Positions 7,401 to 11,902 are shown, numbered from the stretch's first letter. The stretch: DNA of 11,902 nt from Gammaproteobacteria bacterium (GCA_024280785.1 JAJRPK010000118.1:1-11902), one strand, 5' to 3'. The notes: generated from the sequence alone by a model not told the origin. Program-made: numbers and translations.

Positions 7401-7515
7401 AACACCCTCTTTTAACGTGCCTCTTGCCCCTTGGCTAGCAAAATATTTTCTCCTTGCCCTGCTGCTGTCTATCACATTAATTGTGTATCGACGGCGCCAC
7501 TTCGGCACACCCTAG
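4426..7515 (+). CDS. Secreted, C-terminally anchored beta-propeller / di-heme cytochrome c peroxidase-like / thrombospondin-3 repeat protein
   Basis: 1029 aa from the ATG at 4426, chosen because AAGGAG ends nine bases upstream and a signal peptide follows at once (Arg/Lys start, hydrophobic core, cleavage near IQA-QSS about residue 31). An upstream in-frame GTG at 4303 lies inside the repeat element and is rejected. Order: YVTN-like beta-propeller (about 40-535, e.g. NELWVVNHLSDSVSIIDL); a MauG/CcpA-like region with two c-heme sites, CASCH at 547-551 and CNGCH at 704-708, plus TLRG...MHWRGDR and IPHLRNLYQKVGMF...FAHDG resembling the family's His/Met-ligand loops; calcium-binding thrombospondin type 3 repeats (about 911-994, DxDxDG motifs and DNC); then VPLAPW, a hydrophobic segment (1003-1023) and RRR, a sorting-type anchor. 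It should sit on the cell surface or in the periplasm and do electron transfer or peroxidase-type oxidation; the substrate is unknown. Confidence 0.85.
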   Translation: MIVNRVFSKFIATFAPLLFAFALCFSPFIQAQSSYYLFESGHVRPLLMSADGSKLFSVNTPDNRIEIYTINNNGLSHSVSVPVGMEPVALAARNNNELWVVNHLSDSVSIIDLSLTPPQVVNTLLVGDEPRDIVFAGSSGQRAFITTAHRGQHRSHASISAVTGAGDPQLTTAGIDRADVWVFDALNLATDSAVGGVPLEILSFFSDTPRALAVTADGQTVYVAAFKSGNQTTTIEEPTVCDGFQISGGNNCQPGAPGGIPGPPTNSPANGSVQAPETGLIVKFDGSNWRDTIGRDWSSLVHFSLPDNDVFSINADTLNPGSVQTYSGVGTVLFNLVVNPATGKVYASNTESPNHVRFEGSGDHGGSTVQGHLSETRITIIDPVTSSVTPQHLNQHIDYSKLHTAGNAGTDADIAAMRPHTLAGPMQMAVNAAGNKVYLAAFGSEKIGVFNTSALEDPNFSINFDPTIASSDYIQTAGGPSGLVLDEARDRLYVMQRFDHSIAEIELSSGNTLATHSLADTEPASITTGRPFLYDAQISSGNGESSCASCHIFGDMDDIGWNLGDPDGAIGTNNQPSTLGPTQPFHPMKGPMTTQTLRGMATHGGMHWRGDRVDGFFGIDSCTEPTGAACSEDSSFRNFIVAFEGLLGKDGTLGTTEMQQFSDFTLQMILPPNPIANLDGSLTTAQGNAAALYFNVVSDQVQTCNGCHTLDPAQGFFGTNGNQSFDAETQFFKIPHLRNLYQKVGMFGRSTVAGGQNDQVRGFGFAHDGAIDTSGQFLSNPVFTLNPQQTLDMEQFMLAFPSDLAPIVGQQVTLSSSNASLANPRVNLLRARAQASFSSLILGGVTTECDLIVKGTVGGQARGWLMQANGSYNDDQGNNIGDITLRAFAISDGPLTFTCAVPGSGIRMALDRDQDLVLDGIDNCAASVNGTQLNFDGDTQGDVCDADDDNDGLTDIQEAGLGTNPLNVDTDGDGFDDGAEVQFGSDPLDAASTPSFNVPLAPWLAKYFLLALLLSITLIVYRRRHFGTP

Positions 7516-8189
7516 TGTTTCAATTTTCTGTCGGCCGCACTTCAACCCTTGGCATTAGCTTCGCACTAGTGGCTACGCTGACAATTACGCTCGTCGCCGC
7601 GCTGCTGTATTTTTTCTATCTTAACCCCGCAGAAAAAACAAGCGAATCAACGGTAGCACTAAGTTCAGACGTTTTTTCAAACCGCTCGAATACTTTTGCT
7701 GTGACAGAAAATTATCACGAAGGGGCAGACGCGCCAGAAAGCCATGCCGACAAACAACCATCGCCGGTAACCATACTAATTCCTGTTGCTAATCGCGAAT
7801 CGCTGACTCAACTTGCCAATGCCATGCGGACAACAAAAATTACTGGTTTTGATACGGCAGTCGAGCCGAAAATTTTAAACAATGGAGCACTGGATATTCG
7901 ACTTGGGAAATCATATCGCTTGTCTCTGCCCGCCGAAGGCAGATCCACAGTAACCTTAGCCCTTGAATTTCCCGGTATCGCCGCAGGCGACATCGTTCCG
8001 AATTTGCTGTTTATTGGTGAAAGCGCAGGCTCTGACGTGAACATGCCGTTAAGCTACAAAGCAGCATCAAATATATTACTCACTCAGATTGAGTTATCCA
8101 GTGAACAGTCTGGCAATTTCTTTATTCACGCCGATCGTATTGCGGGCAAAGCTCTACAAAACAACCGCTATTTATTTGTGATTGAATAA
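7515..8189 (+). CDS. Single-pass membrane protein of unknown function, coupled to the propeller-cytochrome gene
   Basis: 224 aa starting with GTG at 7515; its G is the last base of the preceding TAG stop (TAGTG), so translation is probably coupled. The longer frame from TTG 7431 would overlap the anchor of the upstream gene and is rejected. One hydrophobic helix at about residues 12-35 (SFALVATLTITLVAALLYFF) is followed by a Ser/Glu-rich linker and a domain of alternating strands (VTILIPV..., YRLSLPAEGRSTVTLALEF..., NILLTQIELSSEQSGNFFIHA), probably exported. I do not recognise a family. The overlap and shared envelope localisation suggest it works with the upstream cytochrome, for example as assembly factor or partner; this is inference. 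The 73-bp element copy B follows 48 bases after its stop. Confidence 0.65.
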   Translation: MFQFSVGRTSTLGISFALVATLTITLVAALLYFFYLNPAEKTSESTVALSSDVFSNRSNTFAVTENYHEGADAPESHADKQPSPVTILIPVANRESLTQLANAMRTTKITGFDTAVEPKILNNGALDIRLGKSYRLSLPAEGRSTVTLALEFPGIAAGDIVPNLLFIGESAGSDVNMPLSYKAASNILLTQIELSSEQSGNFFIHADRIAGKALQNNRYLFVIE

Positions 8190-8237
8190 ATACCGCTTTC
8201 AATTATTCTGCTAGACGGTTTTCAGTGAGCCTAGGAA

Positions 8238-8310
8238 CACCCACCTTTCTTTCAAAAATTCGTAAATCATTGTTTTTCGGAGAGTTAAAAGAGAGTGTTT
8301 CAATTTTTTC
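8238..8310 (+). repeat. 73-bp intergenic element, copy B
   Basis: Ungapped homologue of 4246-4318. The core GTAAATCATTGTTTTT and the block AAAAGAGAGTGTTTCAATTT are best conserved. The outer stem is weaker than in copy A (CACCCACCTT against AAGAGAGTG, with mismatches), but the T-rich 3' end is kept. It sits between the membrane-protein gene and the DinB-like gene. Confidence 0.65.
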
Positions 8311-8319
8311 TATTTTTTT

Positions 8320-8333
8320 AAATAAACAGTTTT
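8320..8333 (+). repeat. 14-bp direct repeat, left copy
   Basis: AAATAAACAGTTTT, repeated exactly at 8937-8950, so the two copies flank the DinB-like gene. AT-rich, so chance is possible. Confidence 0.35.
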
Positions 8334-8392
8334 TTGATAGTGTGTCTATATAGAAATCGCTTAACAAGTTTAGGTTAGGAGTTAGGAAAGAT

Positions 8393-8926
8393 ATGTCATT
8401 GAAGATAAGTTTTGAACGATTGGCGGCCTACAACCAGTGGATGAACAAAAACATCTATGATGCGGCTGACAAACTAGGTTCTGATGACCTTAATACAGAT
8501 CGTGGGGCCTATTTCGGCTCCATTATCGGAACGCTAAATCATATAATGGTTGGCGACATTTTCTGGTTTAAACGATTCGCTGACCACAAAGTATATTTTC
8601 AATCACTTGAATATTTTCGAGCCAAAAAAAAGCCCTCCTCGCTTAGCGCAATATTGCAATCTGATTTAGTGGCTCTTGCAGAAGAGAGAGAAACAATGGA
8701 TAGCATCATTCTTCAATTTATATCAGAGCTTACAGATGAAACTATCGCCAGCACGCTGAACTATAGAAATTCTAAAGGCCAAGAATTCAATAAAAACTTT
8801 GGACATTTATTACAACACGTATTTAACCATCAGACGCACCACAGGGGCCAAATTTCGACACTGCTTTATCAAGCCGGTATAGATGTTGGGGTCACAGATA
8901 TGCTGGCGGGGATTCCCAATGACTAA
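8393..8926 (+). CDS. DinB-like four-helix bundle protein (putative metal-dependent transferase/hydrolase)
   Basis: 177 aa, the size of DinB/YfiT-like proteins, which bind a divalent metal through three histidines. The candidate triad is His50 (GTLNHIMVGD) and His146/His150 in HVFNHQTHHRGQ, the family's typical H-x3-H before an R-G-Q helix. Begins with MSLKISFERLAAYNQWMN, the usual first helix. Function in this family ranges from damage-inducible proteins of unknown activity to bacillithiol or mycothiol transferases; nothing in the sequence selects one. ATG at 8393 is preceded by an AGGA-rich stretch. Downstream the MaoC-like gene begins 49 bases after the stop. The gene is flanked by an exact 14-bp direct repeat. 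Cytoplasmic. Confidence 0.85.
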   Translation: MSLKISFERLAAYNQWMNKNIYDAADKLGSDDLNTDRGAYFGSIIGTLNHIMVGDIFWFKRFADHKVYFQSLEYFRAKKKPSSLSAILQSDLVALAEERETMDSIILQFISELTDETIASTLNYRNSKGQEFNKNFGHLLQHVFNHQTHHRGQISTLLYQAGIDVGVTDMLAGIPND

Positions 8927-8936
8927 AATCAGACGC

Positions 8937-8950
8937 AAATAAACAGTTTT
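8937..8950 (+). repeat. 14-bp direct repeat, right copy
   Basis: Second exact copy of AAATAAACAGTTTT (see 8320-8333), between the DinB-like and MaoC-like genes. Confidence 0.35.
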
Positions 8951-8975
8951 AAGTCGGCAATTCACGGAGTTTAGG

Positions 8976-9422
8976 ATGATATATTTTGAAGATATTCCCC
9001 TCAATAAAATCACAAAATCAACGGATTACTTTGTATCCAAAGAAGAACTGGTCAATTTCGCTAAGCAATGGGACCCGCAACCTTATCATACCAGTGACAA
9101 AGGTGCTCAGGCCTATGGCATGGACCTTTTTGGTTCGAGTACGCATAGCTATGCCATACTGACTAAGCTGCAAACAGAACTTGAAGGTGAAAAGCCCGCC
9201 GTGATCGCGGGTTTGGGTATAGAGTCCTGGAGAACGCCAAATCCTTTAAAACCTAACTCCACCGTACATTCAGACAGCTACGTTGAATCTAAACGCGAAT
9301 CAAATTCCAAGCCTCATCTCGGTATTATTACTTCAGTGAGTAAACTGTTAGATGACGAAGGCAATATTATACTCGAATACAAGAGTAATGGATTAGTCAT
9401 GAAAACGCCTGTTGTAAGCTAA
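8976..9422 (+). CDS. MaoC-like hotdog-fold dehydratase
   Basis: 148 aa, normal for single-domain MaoC-like proteins. FAKQWDPQPYH supplies Asp33 and His38 with the five-residue offset of the (R)-hydratase active site, and FGSSTHSYA (52-60) is the following helix that usually carries the substrate-binding Ser/Gly and a histidine. The middle part SWRTPNPLKPNSTVHSDSYVESKRES matches the family's central strands. It should act on CoA thioesters in the cytoplasm; substrate unknown. ATG at 8976 has GGAG nine bases upstream. This is a second, sequence-distinct MaoC homologue in the window (the other is the truncated gene at 1-519). The stop codon lies within the start of the 11-bp tandem repeat. Confidence 0.87.
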   Translation: MIYFEDIPLNKITKSTDYFVSKEELVNFAKQWDPQPYHTSDKGAQAYGMDLFGSSTHSYAILTKLQTELEGEKPAVIAGLGIESWRTPNPLKPNSTVHSDSYVESKRESNSKPHLGIITSVSKLLDDEGNIILEYKSNGLVMKTPVVS

Positions 9423-9475
9423 GTGAAAGCTAAGTGAAAGCTAAGTGAAGGCTAATTCAAAGCTAGCTGAAGGTT
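9421..9475 (+). repeat. 11-bp tandem repeat, five decaying units
   Basis: Units: AAGTGAAAGCT twice exactly (9421-9431, 9432-9442), AAGTGAAGGCT (9443-9453), AATTCAAAGCT (9454-9464), AGCTGAAGGTT (9465-9475). Divergence grows downstream. The array begins in the MaoC-like stop codon and ends just before the AAGGAG ribosome binding site of the next gene, so copy number changes would alter the spacing of two coupled genes. Confidence 0.9.
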
Positions 9476-9489
9476 GAAGGAGATTGAAC

Positions 9490-10071
9490 GTGTCAAATGA
9501 TATAAAAATTTCAAAGAGAGTCCCGTTTTTATCGAAAGAAGAAGCCCTCAAGCGCGGTAGAGAACTGGGCATGGATGACTATATCGCGCAATTGAATTTG
9601 TTCAGGGTATTACTGCACTACCCTGAAGTCGCGATAGAGCTCAATACAAGTATCATTGCTCTAGTGTCCAGTGATGCGGCATTAAGCCACCGTTTGCGGG
9701 AGCTTATTATTATGCGCGTCGCCTGGGTTACTCAATCCGAGTATGAGTGGACACAGCATTGGCAGGTGTCCATTATGTTTGGGCTACAGGAAGCTGAAAT
9801 TGTTGCTGTCAAAGATTGGCAAAAAACAGACCTCTTTGATGAGCATGAGCGTATTGTGCTTAAGGCAACTGACGACACGCTGACCCATGGCAGTATTCAA
9901 CAAGCGACCTGGGATAAACTTGCTCAACTTTTTCCCGAACCTGCTTCGCAAATAACCATCGTTGCCAGTATTGGCAATTGGTTGATGTTTGCCCAAATCA
10001 TGGAAAGTTTGGATATCCCGCTAGAGGATGGAGCAATGGTGTGGCCACCTGATGGCATAGCCCCTAGATAA
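9490..10071 (+). CDS. Carboxymuconolactone decarboxylase family protein
   Basis: 193 aa from GTG at 9490. This start is preferred over TTG at 9484 because AAGGAG (9477-9482) gives seven bases of spacing to the GTG but only one to the TTG. The CMD/AhpD-like core is at about residues 65-105: LSHRLRELIIMRVAWVTQSEYEWTQHWQVSIMFGLQEAEI, with the E-Y-E-W-x-x-H signature (84-90) used by many CMD proteins in place of the CxxC of AhpD; no cysteine is present, so a thiol peroxidase role is unlikely. A second, C-terminal all-helical half follows. Members include gamma-carboxymuconolactone decarboxylase and many proteins of unknown role near aromatic or steroid degradation genes. Likely co-transcribed with the MaoC-like gene. 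Confidence 0.88.
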   Translation: MSNDIKISKRVPFLSKEEALKRGRELGMDDYIAQLNLFRVLLHYPEVAIELNTSIIALVSSDAALSHRLRELIIMRVAWVTQSEYEWTQHWQVSIMFGLQEAEIVAVKDWQKTDLFDEHERIVLKATDDTLTHGSIQQATWDKLAQLFPEPASQITIVASIGNWLMFAQIMESLDIPLEDGAMVWPPDGIAPR

Positions 10072-10096
10072 ATGCATTGCGCACACAAGGAAAGTT

Positions 10097-10429
10097 ATGG
10101 AAGCTCTTAAAGTTTTTGGTCTTTTCACTGTGACTGCTGTCGCAGAAATAGTCGGCTGCTACCTCCCCTATCTTTGGTTGAGGCAAGGCCATTCAATTTG
10201 GCTACTTATACCTACTGTATTTAGTCTCGCAGCATTTGTTTGGTTACTTACATTACATCCTCAAGAGGCAGGCCGCACTTACGCGGCGTACGGCGGCATT
10301 TATGTTTCTGTAGCATTAATGTGGTTGTGGATAGTAGAATCAACTCGCCCAACCATTACCGACGTGGTGGGTGTTTTAATTTGTATTCTTGGTATGGCTG
10401 TTATCATGCTTGGCTCAAAGCATACTTAA
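10097..10429 (+). CDS. ynfA: YnfA family (UPF0060) inner-membrane protein
   Basis: 110 aa, the family's standard length, with four predicted membrane helices (about 5-27, 33-52, 63-80 and 87-106). AEIVGCYLPYLWLRQG (16-31) and HPQEAGRTYAAYGGIYV (54-70) are YnfA hallmarks. The protein is related to small multidrug resistance transporters and has been linked to drug efflux in enterobacteria; the substrate here is unknown. ATG at 10097 has AAGGA six bases upstream. It sits 25 bases after the CMD gene, probably in the same transcript, but has no obvious metabolic link with it. Confidence 0.93.
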   Translation: MEALKVFGLFTVTAVAEIVGCYLPYLWLRQGHSIWLLIPTVFSLAAFVWLLTLHPQEAGRTYAAYGGIYVSVALMWLWIVESTRPTITDVVGVLICILGMAVIMLGSKHT

Positions 10430-10440
10430 CAAAATAATTA

Positions 10441-10755
10441 TTGAACATCGCCAATTGCTTTACTAACCCAATAAGAGTCGATAGATATGCCTACAGTGCG
10501 CACACCGCTTACAACATATACTCCCGAGAAAAAGACAGTGCCACTGTAAAACAGTTAGACTTGGATCTTAGAGCTTTCTTTAGCACCTATGCAGATGAAG
10601 ATTACAATTTATGGCAAGGCGGCCTGCCAAAGGGAACCAATGCCAACCCCACTCCGTGGATCAAGGCTTTTCCCCTGCCGTGGCTGAAAAAATTGTTTAA
10701 AGATTATGTCATTAAAAGCGAACCCGAGGCGAAAGAATCTTTTCAATACGAATAA
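10441..10755 (+). CDS. Orphan ORF, hypothetical protein, possibly a 3' remnant
   Basis: 104 codons from TTG at 10441, which is the only possible start after an in-frame TAA at 10435; there is no ATG or GTG start and no ribosome binding site. The composition looks protein-like (Trp, Pro and Tyr spread through NPIRVDRYAYSAHTAYNIYS and PTPWIKAFPLPWLKKLF) and the frame is soluble, without a signal peptide. I recognise no family. The absence of a start signal suggests either the surviving C-terminal part of a longer gene or a non-coding frame. A good ribosome binding site, AAGGAG, overlaps its stop codon and serves no intact gene. Confidence 0.4.
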   Translation: MNIANCFTNPIRVDRYAYSAHTAYNIYSREKDSATVKQLDLDLRAFFSTYADEDYNLWQGGLPKGTNANPTPWIKAFPLPWLKKLFKDYVIKSEPEAKESFQYE

Positions 10756-11056
10756 GGAGTGAGGAATTTAATTTTGATCAATGACTTTAGACGGCTAATA
10801 AATAATCCCCTTTTGTCAATTTCACCCGCCAGTTTACCAAATCAATGATTTTAAAGCAGTTTGCGATTTAGCAGGATTAGAAACTATGAAGCCGATGGCG
10901 GCATAGTTCAGTACTGTAAATAGGCTCCGGTTGCTAAGTATTTGAAAATCAGGTATTTTCGCGTTGAACCATTGGTAAGGTATAAAACTATGCGGTTGAT
11001 TGTATATGAAGCCATTGGCCGTAGAATTAGCTGTTATAACTCACAAGAGTTAGAGA
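10756..11056. other. Intergenic region without an intact gene
   Basis: 301 bases. Starts with AGTGAGG and a possible TTG start at 10774 giving 24 codons (INDFRRLINNPLLSISPASLP) before a stop at 10846; a different frame, about 10807-10908, reads KAVCDLAGLETMKPMAA before a TAG. Together they hint at a decayed gene, but I cannot name it. Two related 20-base segments (around 10889 and 11007, sharing TATGAAGCC-N2-TGGC) and a GAAAAT/ATTTTC hairpin near 10943 are also present. The right end, 11032-11055, resembles the 3' half of an attC site. Confidence 0.4.
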
Positions 11057-11412
11057 ATGAGTAAATTTATTATCTATGGAGCTGGCCTTTTGATTGTTGC
11101 GTTAGTTGTAGGTTTGTTGCTATTTCTAACTTTTGAAAATATATCATCAGAGCAAGCTGTTTATGGGACAAAATACGGGTCGTATTATGTTAGTGGCCCG
11201 CCAAGTATATTGGTTAATGGAGGTATTCTCGGCATGTTGGTATCGCTAATGTCGTACATTGGTTATTTGTTTAATCGCAGCAGTATACTGGCACAGAGCT
11301 ACAAAATAGTAGGAGCTTTAAGTAGTGTTTTAATTGGCGTAGGTTTGGCCTGGGCCCAGTTATAACAATTTTGGCAAGTGGACGCGATAAAGCTGCGCCA
11401 CTTCCAAAGGCG
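11049..11412 (+). mobile_element. Putative integron gene cassette 1 (membrane protein)
   Basis: Bounded on the right by the attC crossover G^TTAAAT at 11412/11413. The left boundary is proposed at GTTAGAG (11049-11055), eight bases before the start codon, as usual in cassettes; its last base departs from the GTTRRRY consensus and no full attC is seen upstream. About 363 bp, one gene, no own strong promoter, all normal for a cassette. The right end is well supported, the left end is not. Confidence 0.5.
11057..11365 (+). CDS. Small membrane protein, cassette-borne, unknown function
   Basis: 102 aa with three hydrophobic segments: about 3-25 (FIIYGAGLLIVALVVGLLLF), 52-71 (LVNGGILGMLVSLMSYIGYL) and 82-101 (YKIVGALSSVLIGVGLAWAQ). 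Between the first two lies a short Tyr/Gly-rich loop (YGTKYGSYYVSGPP) that probably faces the periplasm. I recognise no family. The ATG at 11057 lies directly after GTTAGAGA; AGAG is the only ribosome-binding-like sequence. The stop codon TAA (11363-11365) is embedded in the TTATAAC box of the attC site, an arrangement typical of integron cassettes. Probably expressed from outside the cassette. Confidence 0.65.
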   Translation: MSKFIIYGAGLLIVALVVGLLLFLTFENISSEQAVYGTKYGSYYVSGPPSILVNGGILGMLVSLMSYIGYLFNRSSILAQSYKIVGALSSVLIGVGLAWAQL

Positions 11413-11418
11413 TTAAAT
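11360..11418 (+). other. attC integron recombination site
   Basis: 59 bp with the full attC layout. R'' box TTATAAC (11360-11366); L'' arm TTTGG-C-AAGTGG (11370-11381); L' arm CCACTT-CCAAA (11398-11408); R' box GTTAAAT (11412-11418), fitting GTTRRRY, with the crossover after the G. The arms pair perfectly over 5 plus 6 bp except for one extra C at 11375 in L'', matching the extrahelical base that directs strand choice in known attC sites; the eight-base spacing from TAAC to this C equals that of the aadA7-type site as I remember it. CGC (11383-11385) and GCG (11395-11397) extend the stem. The ankyrin gene starts four bases after R'. Confidence 0.85.
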
Positions 11419-11824
11419 GTCATGCGTACTATTGAAGATATATATAAAGAAATAGAGTCTGTGGCTGACTTCACTGGGCATAGAGTCACATCTATAGATT
11501 ATCGGAATGGTTACGGTGATACTCCATTGCACATTGTTAGTAATTGGGGTGACTGCGAGGCAATTGAATTATTAGTATCATCAAGTGCGGATCTAAATGC
11601 AGTCGGTGAAACTGGTTTTACGCCGTTACACTGTGCTGTCGAGCAGAACAAAACAGAAGCAATAAAATTGCTACTTCAGCTCGGAGCAAAAATCATTCAA
11701 GATGCTAATGGTCAAACACCTCTTGAGCTAGCAAAAATACTTGGCAACACGGAAGCTACCAATGCGTTCAGTAAAAACATTTAACGAATAAGGATAAGTA
11801 GCGCTTGCCGCGACTTATCCTGTT
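11413..11824 (+). mobile_element. Putative integron gene cassette 2 (ankyrin protein)
   Basis: Left end is the well-supported attC crossover at 11412/11413. The right end is proposed at GTTGAAC (11824-11830), the R'-like box of the hairpin following the ankyrin gene. Size about 412 bp with a single gene in the same orientation as cassette 1, as in integron arrays. If the right hairpin is only a terminator, the cassette extends beyond the window. Confidence 0.5.
11422..11784 (+). CDS. Ankyrin repeat protein, cassette-borne
   Basis: 120 aa from ATG 11422, chosen because it is the first ATG after the attC R' box; the frame can extend upstream to TTG 11371, but that would run through the attC stem. 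Ankyrin repeats at about residues 31-62 (GDTPLHIVSNWGDCEAIELL), 64-95 (GFTPLHCAVEQNKTEAIKLL) and a degenerate last one at 96-117 (NGQTPLELAKILGNTEATNA). The first 25 residues form a short helical cap. Ankyrin proteins bind partners; small bacterial ones include immunity proteins and inhibitors, but no toxin is seen here and no partner can be named. No signal peptide. The stop codon TAA overlaps the ATTTAAC box of the following hairpin. Confidence 0.85.
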   Translation: MRTIEDIYKEIESVADFTGHRVTSIDYRNGYGDTPLHIVSNWGDCEAIELLVSSSADLNAVGETGFTPLHCAVEQNKTEAIKLLLQLGAKIIQDANGQTPLELAKILGNTEATNAFSKNI

Positions 11825-11830
11825 GTTGAA
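11778..11830 (+). other. Candidate second attC, or transcription terminator hairpin
   Basis: ATTTAAC (11778-11784, fits RYYYAAC) contains the ankyrin stop codon; GTTGAAC (11824-11830) fits GTTRRRY. Between them lies a perfect 9-bp stem AGGATAAGT/ACTTATCCT (11791-11799, 11813-11821) topped by GCG/CGC. Unlike the first attC it shows no single extrahelical base inside L''; there is also no T-run, so it is not a textbook terminator either. Confidence 0.4.
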
Positions 11831-11844
11831 CGAGCCCGGGCTCG
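11831..11844. repeat. 14-bp perfect palindrome
   Basis: CGAGCCCGGGCTCG, GC-rich in an otherwise AT-rich neighbourhood, immediately after the GTTGAAC box. Possible operator or part of the next cassette's leader. Confidence 0.6.
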
Positions 11845-11871
11845 ATGCTCTTTATATAGCAAATATATCGA

Positions 11872-11902
11872 ATGAATTTAATGGAAATAACAGTGTTATC
11901 AA
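11872..11902 (+). CDS. Possible start of a further gene, cut by the window end
   Basis: ATG at 11872 opens MNLMEITVLS and is still open at the edge. Only ten codons are visible and no clear ribosome binding site precedes it, so this is a guess from its position after the cassette boundary. Confidence 0.2.
   Translation, partial: MNLMEITVLS

Noticed and set aside
7431..7514. TTG start extending the membrane protein into the preceding gene
   Set aside because: It overlaps the anchor-coding end of the cytochrome by 85 bases; GTG at 7515 overlaps the stop by one base and places the helix at the N-terminus.
9784..9996. Minus-strand frame opposite the carboxymuconolactone decarboxylase-like gene
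   Set aside because: Antisense shadow without start signals or recognisable protein features.
10943..10968. GTTGAAC preceded by a GAAAAT/ATTTTC hairpin as a further attC
   Set aside because: No RYYYAAC box or L''/L' pairing was found upstream at attC distance.
10889..11030. Two TATGAAGCC-containing segments as a CRISPR or repeat array
   Set aside because: Only two copies with several mismatches and no regular spacing; too little to call a repeat family.

Overview
The window looks like an accessory stretch of a mid-GC, probably marine, gammaproteobacterial chromosome. This rests on the mix of families (acyl-CoA/hotdog enzymes, a deazaflavin-type nitroreductase, a SnoaL-like protein, a large surface cytochrome with a C-terminal anchor, YnfA) and on the Shine-Dalgarno sequences; no 16S or marker gene is present, so the assignment is an inference.

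Layout. (1) 1-1682, minus strand: a short catabolic operon read leftwards, with a 33-codon N-terminal stub of a PPOX/FMN-binding protein, a zinc-type MDR dehydrogenase and a MaoC-type hydratase cut by the window edge. (2) 1683-2070: divergent intergenic region with a near-palindromic 108-bp element (29-bp perfect arms and an internal hairpin). (3) 2071-4186, plus strand: SnoaL-like protein, deazaflavin-dependent nitroreductase-like protein, a broken FAD oxidoreductase N-terminus and a crotonase. With region 1 this suggests CoA-thioester or cyclic-substrate breakdown. (4) 4426-8189: a secreted, C-terminally anchored beta-propeller/di-heme peroxidase-like/thrombospondin-3 protein, overlapped by one base by a membrane protein of unknown function. 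The gaps before and after this pair carry two copies of one 73-bp element. (5) 8393-10755: DinB-like, MaoC-like, carboxymuconolactone decarboxylase-like, YnfA and an orphan ORF. (6) 11049-end: the sequence changes character. A small membrane-protein gene and an ankyrin gene are separated by a 59-bp site with the architecture of an integron attC, so this end looks like gene cassettes of an integron or of an integrase-less attC cluster.

Recurring themes: two genes reduced to N-terminal stubs directly upstream of intact genes; short tandem repeats (periods 11, 13-14 and 17 bp) at gene junctions; and stop codons embedded in attC-like sites at the right end. The most notable observations are the attC and its cassettes, the paired 73-bp intergenic element, the large inverted repeat and the propeller-cytochrome fusion.
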